From JACRCE01 sp038043305 (GTDB lineage Bacteria > Desulfobacterota > GWC2-55-46): a stretch of DNA of 11,398 nucleotides. Below are positions 5,667 to 11,346 of this stretch, piece by piece. The first letter of the stretch is position 1. The number at the start of each line of letters is the position of its first letter. Below the pieces are notes generated by a model that saw only the letters and a list, made by a program, of their open reading frames with translations, had not been told where the DNA came from and did no database searches. A program made the position numbers and the translations under genes. The stretch lies in contig JBBTCG010000056.1 in NCBI GenBank assembly GCA_038043305.1, forward strand, positions 1-11,398. The letters run 5' to 3'.

Positions 5667-6743
5667 ATGCGCTTAAATAAAACCTACAAGCGCCGCATCA
5701 GCGGTATTATCGTCGCCGTACTGATAGCGTTAACCGCCTCCTTTGCGGCACACTGCACCGACAGACCAACAATGACCTTTGAGGAGTTGTCAAAAAGAAA
5801 GCTTCATCATCGCCCCAAAGGAGACGGCACGTTCTTTAACCCGTGGTGCGACGAATGTAGACGCGGCATGTCGGACTTTTTGTACTGGAAGCTGGTGTCA
5901 ACCAACCGGTACGCCGAACAAAAAAAGAGGCCGGTCGCCTTTCGCGTGCGTAGGCCCGACTTTAACGCCCTTGAGTCCGGTAAAAAGGATTACGCGGTCT
6001 GGCTTGGACATTCAACCGTGCTTATCCGCGCTAATGGCGTTCGGATATTGACCGACCCGGTGTTCGGGGACATAAACTTCCTGCTCAAGAGAAAGACGGC
6101 GCTTCCGATAGAAGCCCGAAACCTTCCGGCCATCCACTACGTCATCATCTCTCATAATCATTACGACCATCTCGACGTTGCAAGCATAAGGCTTCTGAAA
6201 AAACTCTTTGACCCGCAGTTCGTAACCGGGCCAGGATATGCCGGTTTTTTCAAGACGATTACGGACAAGCACATAACCCTTGACTGGTGGGAGACGCATG
6301 AGGCCGAAGGCGTAAGGATAACCTCTCTTCCGGCGCAGCATTGGTCGAGAAGAGGCGTATTTGACGCCAATGACATGCTGTGGGCAAGTTATCTAATAGA
6401 AGGAAAAGGCAAAAGATACTATTGGGCCGGAGATACCGGCTACTTTTCGGCCTTCCGGGAGTACGGCGAAAAGTTCGGCCCCGTTGACGCGGCATTTTTG
6501 CCAATAGGCTCTTATGAGCCGAGGTGGTTCATGGGTGTAAACCACCTAAATCCCGAAGAGGCGCTCAAGGCCGCGGTTGAACTCAAGGCACGGGTATTCA
6601 TCCCCATACACTGGGGAACGTTCGACTTGACCGATGAGCCGCTCTATCTGCCGATCGAGCGGCTCAATGAGGTCATAGAAGATACGCCGAATCCGCCGCG
6701 TTTGGAAATACTCGACCACGGCGGGTGGATGGTGTTTGAGTGA
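5667..6743 (+). CDS. Metallo-beta-lactamase-fold hydrolase (UlaG / NAPE-PLD-like), exported or membrane-anchored
   Basis: 358 residues with an N-terminal basic stretch and hydrophobic segment (about 11-28) acting as signal or anchor. C30 follows AAH, so it is not a good lipobox. The catalytic domain starts near 108: WLGHSTVLI (112-120), LTDPVFG (128-134), the metal motif SHNHYDHLD (162-170; H163, H165, D167, H168), PAQHWSRRG (222-230; H225), AGDTGY (254-259; D256) and IPIHWGTFDLTDEP (312-325; H315). All ligands of a two-metal site are present. This arrangement is that of the UlaG/RomA/NAPE-phospholipase D-like branch, whose members cleave phosphodiester or lactone bonds; a phospholipid-type substrate in the envelope is plausible but unproven. 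The ATG at 5667 has no recognisable SD, and the frame is closed just upstream (TGA 5652-5654). It could be co-transcribed with the small protein gene. Confidence 0.92.
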   Translation: MRLNKTYKRRISGIIVAVLIALTASFAAHCTDRPTMTFEELSKRKLHHRPKGDGTFFNPWCDECRRGMSDFLYWKLVSTNRYAEQKKRPVAFRVRRPDFNALESGKKDYAVWLGHSTVLIRANGVRILTDPVFGDINFLLKRKTALPIEARNLPAIHYVIISHNHYDHLDVASIRLLKKLFDPQFVTGPGYAGFFKTITDKHITLDWWETHEAEGVRITSLPAQHWSRRGVFDANDMLWASYLIEGKGKRYYWAGDTGYFSAFREYGEKFGPVDAAFLPIGSYEPRWFMGVNHLNPEEALKAAVELKARVFIPIHWGTFDLTDEPLYLPIERLNEVIEDTPNPPRLEILDHGGWMVFE

Positions 6744-6774
6744 AGGCAGGTTCTGAAGATCGTTCTTTTTCCCA

Positions 6775-6838
6775 GTCGTTACGCTAAGGGCGTTAGGGCG
6801 CGGTTATCGTTCCCACGCTCCTTACGTCCGGTAACGAC
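6775..6838. repeat. Long imperfect inverted repeat between two convergent genes
   Basis: Outer arms GTCGTTAC (6775-6782) and GTAACGAC (6831-6838) pair perfectly. After an unequal bulge, TAAGG (6785-6789) pairs with CCTTA (6820-6824), GCGT (6790-6793) with ACGC (6815-6818), and GGG (6796-6798) with CCC (6812-6814). That is about 20 pairs over 64 bases. It sits between the stop codons of the MBL hydrolase and the DUF3617 gene. There is no T-run on either exit, so it could be a bidirectional hairpin terminator of poor quality or a REP/MITE-like unit. Confidence 0.5.
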
Positions 6839-6860
6839 AACCCAGCAGGTCTGGTTAGCC

Positions 6861-7301
6861 CTACTTCTTGCACGGCCCCTTGTACGCGCCGCTGAGCTTG
6901 ACGTGGTGCTTCATGGCTTGGCCGTTCTTGGGCGTCATCTTCATGGTCATGGCGCCGCTGTAACTTTCGTTTTTGTAGGTTATCTCGCCGTCCCCGTCGG
7001 TTACGCTTCCGTCCTTGTCAACGCAGCGCATCTTCCACGTTGCCTTGTTGTTGACGAGCTTTTGCTCCTTGACCTCGCACTTGTCGTCCTTTTGGGAGGT
7101 CTTTGGTATCAGGTCGTTCTTTGTGATGCACTGGGTGTTTTTGAAGGTCATGGGCGGCATCTGTACCGGCATACCCTCCATCGTCATCTCAGTTATCGTT
7201 TCCCAACTGCCTTCCTTGACATCCGCTGCGGCGAGGCCTGATTGAGGCGCGAAAAGCAAAAATGCCGCGGCAATGGCCGTCATCAACTGTATCTTTCGCA
7301 T
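6861..7301 (-). CDS. Exported DUF3617 family protein
   Basis: Start taken at ATG 7299-7301, which has AGGAG at good spacing. The frame is open 13 codons further, but that extension would place charged residues before the signal peptide. The 146-residue product has a signal peptide (core 8-18, cut after about GLAAA at 26). The mature part has the DUF3617 pattern: 'G.WE....' (31-34), PPM and QCIT (49-60), KCEV (74-77), a W-x-M-x-C strand (89-93), DGDGEITYKNESYSGAMTM (102-120) and a final GAYKGPC (138-144). Four cysteines (C58, C75, C93, C144) could form two disulfides, fitting a periplasmic beta-rich protein. The family's function is unknown. It lies 107 bases downstream of the hemerythrin gene on the same strand with no evident promoter between, so co-transcription is possible. 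Confidence 0.87.
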   Translation of the reverse strand: MRKIQLMTAIAAAFLLFAPQSGLAAADVKEGSWETITEMTMEGMPVQMPPMTFKNTQCITKNDLIPKTSQKDDKCEVKEQKLVNNKATWKMRCVDKDGSVTDGDGEITYKNESYSGAMTMKMTPKNGQAMKHHVKLSGAYKGPCKK

Positions 7302-7342
7302 ATTCGTCTCCTTTGGTTTTTTTGAGGCGCGGTGCGGCATTT

Positions 7343-7380
7343 CGCAGGGCTAACCCCCCAACCCCCCTTATCAGGGGGGC
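7343..7380 (-). repeat. Dispersed GC-rich hairpin repeat, copy 2
   Basis: Inverted relative to copy 1. The stem is CCCCCCT (7362-7368) with AGGGGGG (7373-7379) around TATC; on the minus strand it is followed by TTGGGGGG and GCCCTGCG (7350-7343). The order hairpin, TTGGGGG, GCCCTGCG is the same as at 1177-1224. It lies 28 bases past the hemerythrin stop, in the same orientation relative to that gene as copy 1 has to rsmA. Confidence 0.75.
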
Positions 7381-7407
7381 AGAGGGTTTGCCTTTCTCAG
7401 CGCCTCT

Positions 7408-8094
7408 TTAAATCGCCTGCGCCTTCTTTACCACCATCGGGCGCTCGATGTCGGAGGCAAGCGCGTCCGATTCAGGGTAGAGTATGTGCTCTTCCTTCAT
7501 GTTGTGATTGGCGAGCACGTTCAGGAGGTACGTCGCGCCGCTTAATGCCGCCTTCGCGTCCTTTGACTCAGTGGCCGCCAGGAGCTTATCGAGCGTCTCC
7601 TTGATGTCCTTGTGCTCCGTCTTCATGACAAAGGTCGGCCCGGCCTCGGTCATGCCGGTCTTTTCCTCGAACATCGGAAAGAGGATTTCCTCCTCTGCCT
7701 TTATGTGCCTTCTGAGTCCGAGGTTGAACTCATGGATACTGGTTGAAGCCTCCTCCCAGCCGCCATTTTTAAGCGCTGATTGGAACCTGTTGAAGATGGC
7801 GTCAAGCCTTCTGTGGTCTGTCTCGAAGTATTCGGTTATCGTTCTTTTTGGATCGTCGTTCATGCGCCTTGCTATTTGCACGCGCCACGCCTCAGGGCCG
7901 GACTCAAGCACCCACCAGTCATAAGCGCCATCGTGTTCCATCTGGAACTGATAGAGCAGGGGCTTAGGCTCATGATCGTTTATGAGCACGAAGGCCTCGC
8001 CCGGCTTCAAGCCGTTGAATGTCTCGAATATACTCTGGTGCCTGCCCCTTGGAGAATACTCCCTTACGTCCAGCGAATCAACTGTTTTTTCCAT
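7408..8094 (-). CDS. DUF2249-hemerythrin (HHE) fusion protein
   Basis: 228 residues, cytoplasmic (no signal). Residues 7-75 are a DUF2249 domain: LDVREYSPRGRHQSIFETFN, GEAFVLINDHEPKPLLYQF, W.VLESGPEAWRV. Residues 85-212 are a hemerythrin-type four-helix domain with di-iron ligand positions H94, H130, E134 (LRRHIKAEEE), H161 (TEHKDI), H197 and E201 (NHNMKEEH). Hemerythrins bind O2 or NO at a non-haem di-iron site, and this fusion is seen in anaerobes and denitrifiers, so roles in O2/NO sensing, detoxification or iron handling are plausible. The ATG at 8092-8094 has a strong SD, AAGGAGG. The gene diverges from the porin operon across a region with Fur-like palindromes, which may tie this iron protein to iron status. 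The hairpin repeat lies directly after its stop. Confidence 0.92.
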   Translation of the reverse strand: MEKTVDSLDVREYSPRGRHQSIFETFNGLKPGEAFVLINDHEPKPLLYQFQMEHDGAYDWWVLESGPEAWRVQIARRMNDDPKRTITEYFETDHRRLDAIFNRFQSALKNGGWEEASTSIHEFNLGLRRHIKAEEEILFPMFEEKTGMTEAGPTFVMKTEHKDIKETLDKLLAATESKDAKAALSGATYLLNVLANHNMKEEHILYPESDALASDIERPMVVKKAQAI

Positions 8095-8232
8095 CTTCAG
8101 CCTCCTTTATAGATGAGCGCGGTTTAAGCCGCTTTTAGTGGTCATAACCTGATCTTGCCGCAGCGCGGCGAAAAAAGAGATGATAAATGTCAGGTGAGGG
8201 GAGGCGCGTTCGGCAAGGCGAAAAGAAATCTC

Positions 8233-8238
8233 TTGACA
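8233..8238 (+). promoter_or_regulatory. Candidate -35 element of the porin operon
   Basis: A perfect TTGACA. The position 17 bases on (8256-8261, TATTGA) is a poor -10 but lies inside the first Fur-like palindrome, the classic place for Fur repression. CATAAT (8248-8253) is a better hexamer but too close. The rest of 8095-8232 shows only a small GCGG/CCGC dyad near 8117. Confidence 0.35.
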
Positions 8239-8251
8239 GATGTCCGGCATA

Positions 8252-8297
8252 ATGATATTGAATATCACTATCAAATGAAAATGATTTTCAATATCAT
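8252..8297. promoter_or_regulatory. Nested dyad operator with two Fur-box-like 7-1-7 palindromes
   Basis: Palindrome 1, TGATATTGAATATCA (8253-8267), and palindrome 2, TGAAAATGATTTTCA (8276-8290), are both perfect 7-1-7 inverted repeats. Each matches the Fur consensus TGATAATnATTATCA at 12 of 14 defined positions. They are also enclosed by an 11-bp perfect inverted repeat, ATGATATTGAA (8252-8262) and TTCAATATCAT (8287-8297). The site ends 21 bases before the porin start and lies between the divergent hemerythrin and porin genes. Fur is the leading candidate; other members of the family (Zur, PerR, Mur) use related boxes. Confidence 0.7.
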
Positions 8298-8318
8298 GCG
8301 AAAGGGCGGTAAAACAAG

Positions 8319-9698
8319 ATGATGACGATGAAGCGGTTGACCACGGCGTTGAAAGGGGTTATGCTGGTTGCCGCGGTGTTGGCGGTTTTTGCAGCGCCTG
8401 TTGCGGCGGATGAGCCGGACAAGGAGATGAAGGAGATTAAAAAACAGATACAGGTCCTGACCGAAGAGGTCGAGAGGATGAAGCTCGGAGGGGCTGTTGA
8501 GCCTTTGTATGAGAGCTACTCCGGCCTTGGCCCGGCCGCCTCAAAGGTCTACGGCGCGGCCAAGGGCGTCTCCCTTGGCGGTTACGGAGAGCTTGTCTAC
8601 CATAACTACCAAGACGCCTCCATGAAGGACTATGCCGACGCATACAGGCTTGTTTTGTACGCGGGGTATAAGTACAGCGATAAGGTGGTGCTCAATACCG
8701 AGCTTGAGTTCGAGCACGGCGGCTTCAAGAACGTAGGAGGCTCTGAGACAGGTGTTTCGCCCGCGGTTGCCAACTCAAGGACAAGCGAGGTCTACGTCGA
8801 GTTTTCGTATCTTGATTTTCTTATAAGCAAGCCCCTGAGCTTCAGGACAGGGCTTATGCTCGTGCCCATAGGAATGATAAATGAGTACCATGAGCCCACG
8901 GTGTATAACGGCGTGCTGAGGCCGGACGTTGAGACCAACGTCATACCAACGACGTGGCGCGAGCTTGGGGTCATGGCGTATGGGAAGGCCGGAATCTTCA
9001 AGTACAACGCCGCGTTTATGAACGGCCTTCGTTCAGACCGCTTTACCGGCTCAGGCTGGATTCGTAACGGCCGCCAGCAGGGCGCTGAGGTCAATGCCGA
9101 CGGATGGGCAGGCGTGGTGCGCCTTGAGGCCGCGCCATTCGTGGGGCTCAACGCGGGCGCGACATACTATCGCGGAGAGGCAAAGCACGGAAGGGGCAAG
9201 GATCAGGATACGCAAGGGCAGACTGTGCTTGCGCCGTATGAAAAGACGGGCAAGGTTCAGCTCTGGGAGGCGCACGCCGAGTTCAAGCGCAAGACGATCG
9301 AGTTAAAGGCGCTCTATGCCAAGGGCACACTTCAAGGCAACGGCGCGCTTGAGGCCGCACCCCCCGGCGGAGTCGGCAAGGAGGCAATCGGCTATTACGT
9401 GGAGGCCGCAGTGGACGTGCTGCCGCACCTTACGAGCGGAGGGGACTCATCCCTTACGCCGTTCATCCGTTATGAGAAGTATGACACCAACAAGAGGGTC
9501 TTTAACGGCTATAGGGATTCAAGGCAACAGCGCGAGGTACGCACCGCCGGTGTCAGCTTCAAGCCTAACCCGTATGTCGTGTTAAAGGCCGACTATCAGT
9601 GGCGGGACACGGGGTCGGTTCTTGCAAACGGCAAGGGCGCTGGCCGTGACGAAAACAAGGTGGATCAACTCAATCTCGGCATAGGGTTCATATTTTAA
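8319..9698 (+). CDS. Outer-membrane porin (OprO/P-like beta barrel with N-terminal coiled coil)
   Basis: 459 residues: signal peptide (core about 12-27, cut near PVAA at 30), then a predicted coiled coil rich in Lys/Glu (about 34-55, containing EIKKQIQVLTEEVERMK) as in trimeric porins. From GVSLGGYGELVYHNY (83-97) onward come alternating beta-strand patterns, ending in GIGFIF with the C-terminal Phe needed for BAM recognition. Internal features such as LSFRTGLMLVPIGMINEYHEPTVYNG, TTWRELGVMAYG and IRNGRQQGAE are those of a porin family related to phosphate-selective porins O and P. The substrate cannot be read from sequence; the Fur-like operator suggests an iron-related solute. Starts at 8319, 8322 and 8328 are all possible; the SD is weak (AAAGGGCGG). 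The stop overlaps the next ATG (TAATG), so translation is coupled. Confidence 0.9.
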   Translation: MMTMKRLTTALKGVMLVAAVLAVFAAPVAADEPDKEMKEIKKQIQVLTEEVERMKLGGAVEPLYESYSGLGPAASKVYGAAKGVSLGGYGELVYHNYQDASMKDYADAYRLVLYAGYKYSDKVVLNTELEFEHGGFKNVGGSETGVSPAVANSRTSEVYVEFSYLDFLISKPLSFRTGLMLVPIGMINEYHEPTVYNGVLRPDVETNVIPTTWRELGVMAYGKAGIFKYNAAFMNGLRSDRFTGSGWIRNGRQQGAEVNADGWAGVVRLEAAPFVGLNAGATYYRGEAKHGRGKDQDTQGQTVLAPYEKTGKVQLWEAHAEFKRKTIELKALYAKGTLQGNGALEAAPPGGVGKEAIGYYVEAAVDVLPHLTSGGDSSLTPFIRYEKYDTNKRVFNGYRDSRQQREVRTAGVSFKPNPYVVLKADYQWRDTGSVLANGKGAGRDENKVDQLNLGIGFIF

Positions 9699-10306
9699 TG
9701 TTTCAGGTTTTTTATCCGTTGAACAAAACCAGAGAGTCTCAGCCGTTGCGCCGGTTCTTCCTCCTCCTTTCCGGCGCAACGGCCTTTCTGGCGTTTTTTG
9801 CCTTTACAGCCTCGTGCATTGAGGCAAGGGTCTACAGCACACGGGACGAGGCATTGAAGCGCGCATTTCCAAATGCGTCGTCAATCGAAAAGCGCTCGCT
9901 TTACCTTGACGCCGCTGATGTAAGTCGCGTCGAAAAGGCAAGCGGGGTAAAGACAGACTCAAGGCTTTTTACCTATTACGAAGCAAAGGGCAAATCAGGC
10001 GTTCTTGGATATGCCGTTATCGCGGGACATACGGTAAGAACAAAGCAGGAGATATACATGGTGGTAATCGCCGCAAACGGCGCAATTGACTTTGTCGAGA
10101 TACTCGCCTTTTACGAGCCAGAGGAGTACATGCCGCCCAAGAGATGGCTTGCAATCTTCTCGGGAAGAGCGCTGACCAACGCGCTCAGGCCAAAGCAGGA
10201 AATACCCCTGATAAGCGGGGCCACGATAACGACGTATACGCTTACGGCAGAGGTGAGAAAGACGCTCGCAATATTTGAACTGCTGGTGCTCGGAGGCAAG
10301 AGATGA
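9698..10306 (+). CDS. FMN-binding domain protein, NqrC/RnfG-like, membrane-anchored
   Basis: 202 residues: an N-terminal hydrophobic segment (about 19-40) acting as anchor or signal, then a periplasmic FMN-binding domain (PF04205 type). Seen: GYAVIAGHTVRTKQEIYMVVIAANGAIDFVEILA (104-137) and the flavinylation motif ISGATITTYTLT (172-183). In NqrC and RnfG the last Thr of S(T)GAT carries FMN through a phosphodiester bond made by ApbE; here that is T176. No apbE gene is in the window. The domain stands alone, without the Nqr or Rnf neighbours, and lies between a porin and a small membrane protein. This points to one of the extracytosolic flavin electron-transfer systems other than Nqr/Rnf. The start ATG overlaps the porin stop by one base; the end overlaps the next gene by four (ATGA). 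Confidence 0.88.
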   Translation: MFQVFYPLNKTRESQPLRRFFLLLSGATAFLAFFAFTASCIEARVYSTRDEALKRAFPNASSIEKRSLYLDAADVSRVEKASGVKTDSRLFTYYEAKGKSGVLGYAVIAGHTVRTKQEIYMVVIAANGAIDFVEILAFYEPEEYMPPKRWLAIFSGRALTNALRPKQEIPLISGATITTYTLTAEVRKTLAIFELLVLGGKR

Positions 10307-10791
10307 AATTCTTAGTTGACGGGGAGTTCAATAACGGGACACTTCTGAAGCTGATACTCTTTTGCGCCCTTGTTTATCTCTCTATAATGTCAATAACGAA
10401 CGCGCTCTTGTTCATTGACAAGACCGGGTTTGAAGCTCAGTCGGTCGTGGAGTCCTACCTTGGCTCAGAGGAGCAGTTCAGGAACCCGGCCTCTTACCGT
10501 GGACTTCTTGAGGGCACACACATGCACCTTTTTGCCGTGGGCATTATGCTTTTGCTGGTCAATCACCTGACTGTCTTTACGGGTATGAAGCAGGGCATCA
10601 AGCTGACGCTGATAATAACCTCATTTTCTTCCGGGCTTGTTGACATGGCCTCGGGCTGGCTCATCCGTTTTGTCTCTCCGGTCTTTGCCTATCTCAAGAT
10701 TGCGGCCTTTGTTACCTTTGAACTCTCTCTCTTTTGCCTCCTTGCGGCGTCGTTCGTGTCGCTGACGCTGTATGATAAAAAAAGGCCGTGA
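10303..10791 (+). CDS. Four-helix integral membrane protein, function unknown, probable partner of the flavoprotein
   Basis: 162 residues with four predicted membrane helices at about 14-38, 72-92, 100-121 and 128-157. The loop after helix 1 (39-70, DKTGFEAQSVVESYLGSEEQFRNPASYRGLLE in three parts) is the only sizeable soluble part. Helix 2 carries H73, H75 and H88 in GTHMHLFAVGIMLLLVNHL, a spacing of 13-15 residues within one helix. Such a spacing can place ligands near opposite membrane faces, so haem or metal binding is possible, although classical cytochrome b needs two such helices. I do not recognise a named family. Overlap with the FMN-binding gene (ATGA) shows tight coupling. The obvious hypothesis is that it passes electrons from the quinone pool to the periplasmic flavin. 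No good terminator follows within 190 bases. Confidence 0.85.
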   Translation: MKFLVDGEFNNGTLLKLILFCALVYLSIMSITNALLFIDKTGFEAQSVVESYLGSEEQFRNPASYRGLLEGTHMHLFAVGIMLLLVNHLTVFTGMKQGIKLTLIITSFSSGLVDMASGWLIRFVSPVFAYLKIAAFVTFELSLFCLLAASFVSLTLYDKKRP

Positions 10792-10835
10792 GGCAGGGGT
10801 GGTGGATGGCTAAAAAAATAGCTTGCGCTTCTATA

Positions 10836-10864
10836 TTGAACGTGATATGAAGGTTATAAATAAT
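10836..10864 (+). promoter_or_regulatory. Candidate promoter in the AT-rich intergenic region
   Basis: TTGAAC (10836-10841), a 17-nt spacer, and AATAAT (10859-10864; 5/6). A start near 10871 would give a transcript of about 160 nt ending at the strong hairpin at 10991-11031, the size of a small RNA. Moderate match only. Confidence 0.35.
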
Positions 10865-10925
10865 GAAAAATAATCATCAAGATCATCATGTATATGCTTA
10901 CAACGATAACCACATTGGCACATAG
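10863..10925 (+). CDS. Possible 20-residue His-rich peptide
   Basis: ATG at 10863 with GAAGG (10849-10853) about nine bases upstream encodes MKNNHQDHHVYAYNDNHIGT and then TAG. Four of twenty residues are His and five are Asn/Asp near them, a composition that could bind metal. It is too short for codon statistics, its ATG overlaps the candidate -10, and it may be chance. If real, it would be transcribed by read-through from the porin operon. The rest of the 10792-11133 interval contains the promoter candidate, the GGCA repeat and the terminator listed separately, and no other gene that I can support. Confidence 0.15.
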   Translation: MKNNHQDHHVYAYNDNHIGT

Positions 10926-10933
10926 CTTGCAAG

Positions 10934-10957
10934 GGCAGGCAGGCAGGCAGGCAGGCA
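10934..10957 (+). repeat. Tetranucleotide microsatellite (GGCA)x6
   Basis: Six uninterrupted GGCA units followed by one more G. It lies between the end of the porin operon and the hairpin terminator and is not in a credible coding frame. Tetranucleotide tracts of this kind change length by slippage; here it would alter a spacer or an RNA rather than a protein. Confidence 0.95.
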
Positions 10958-10990
10958 GTATAGCGTTTTAGCGACAACTGGTTTTTCATT

Positions 10991-11035
10991 CAAGAAAAGG
11001 ACAGGCCGTTTCACGGCCTGTCCTTTTCTTGTTTT
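10991..11035 (+). terminator. Strong intrinsic terminator with perfect 19-bp stem
   Basis: Arms 10991-11009 and 11013-11031 are exact reverse complements around TTC, with a GGACAGGCCGT core and an A-rich/T-rich base, followed by TTTT (11032-11035). Because the left arm begins with A-rich sequence and is preceded by an A/T stretch, it may work in both directions. It is the first good terminator after the porin operon, 200 bases past its last stop. Confidence 0.85.
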
Positions 11036-11133
11036 GGTAATCAGTAAAATGCAGATGGCAAGTAAACTCCTGCCGCCACAAATGATGTCGAAATGGCGAC
11101 TGTGACGTACGATACGAAAAACAGGAGAAACCA

Positions 11134-11346
11134 ATGAAGCAGTTTCTGAGACAGTTGTTCTTTATATCGTTGACAGCGATTATGCTTTCAGCCTGCGGAT
11201 CTGACGGTGGGAAAAGTGGGAGCGGGAGCGGGGGCGGGAATGGGAGCGAAGGTAGTGGAAGCAATACTTCAAGTACTATAACTGTTATTCCAACTCAAAC
11301 GACTGATAGCACAGGCAGTATTAGTGTAGACACATCAGATACATGA
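11134..11346 (+). pseudogene. Lipoprotein gene, N-terminal fragment, probably interrupted by an insertion element
   Basis: ATG at 11134 with SD AGGAG (11123-11127). The product begins with a lipoprotein signal peptide (MKQFLR, core 9-17, lipobox LSAC with C21). Then comes a low-complexity Gly/Ser linker (GSDGGKSGSGSGGGNGSEGS) and a Thr/Ser-rich stretch ending SISVDTSDT at residue 70. Such a tether normally precedes a folded extracellular domain, but here the frame stops before one. The stop codon TGA (11344-11346) is made at the point where insertion-element-like sequence starts (GA at 11345). The most economical reading is that a longer surface lipoprotein gene was cut. It might instead be a genuine short lipoprotein. 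No convincing promoter is visible between 11036 and 11120. Confidence 0.6.

Noticed and set aside
8261..8275. FNR-type site in the hemerythrin-porin intergenic region
   Set aside because: TTGA and ATCAA halves exist but their spacing does not fit TTGAT-N4-ATCAA; the bases are better explained by the Fur-like palindromes.
9770..9781. Second SGAT motif in the FMN-binding protein (residues 25-28)
   Set aside because: It lies inside the N-terminal hydrophobic segment, outside the FMN-binding domain; almost certainly coincidence.
10862..10882. A further Fur box in the AT-rich region after the porin operon
   Set aside because: ATAATCAT is shared with the consensus core, but the flanks match poorly (about 11 of 19) and there is no dyad symmetry.
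10934..10957. GGCA repeat as part of a CRISPR array or of the minus-strand frame 10898-11134
   Set aside because: A tetranucleotide tract without spacers is not CRISPR; the minus-strand frame crosses the strong terminator, has no SD and no recognisable protein features.
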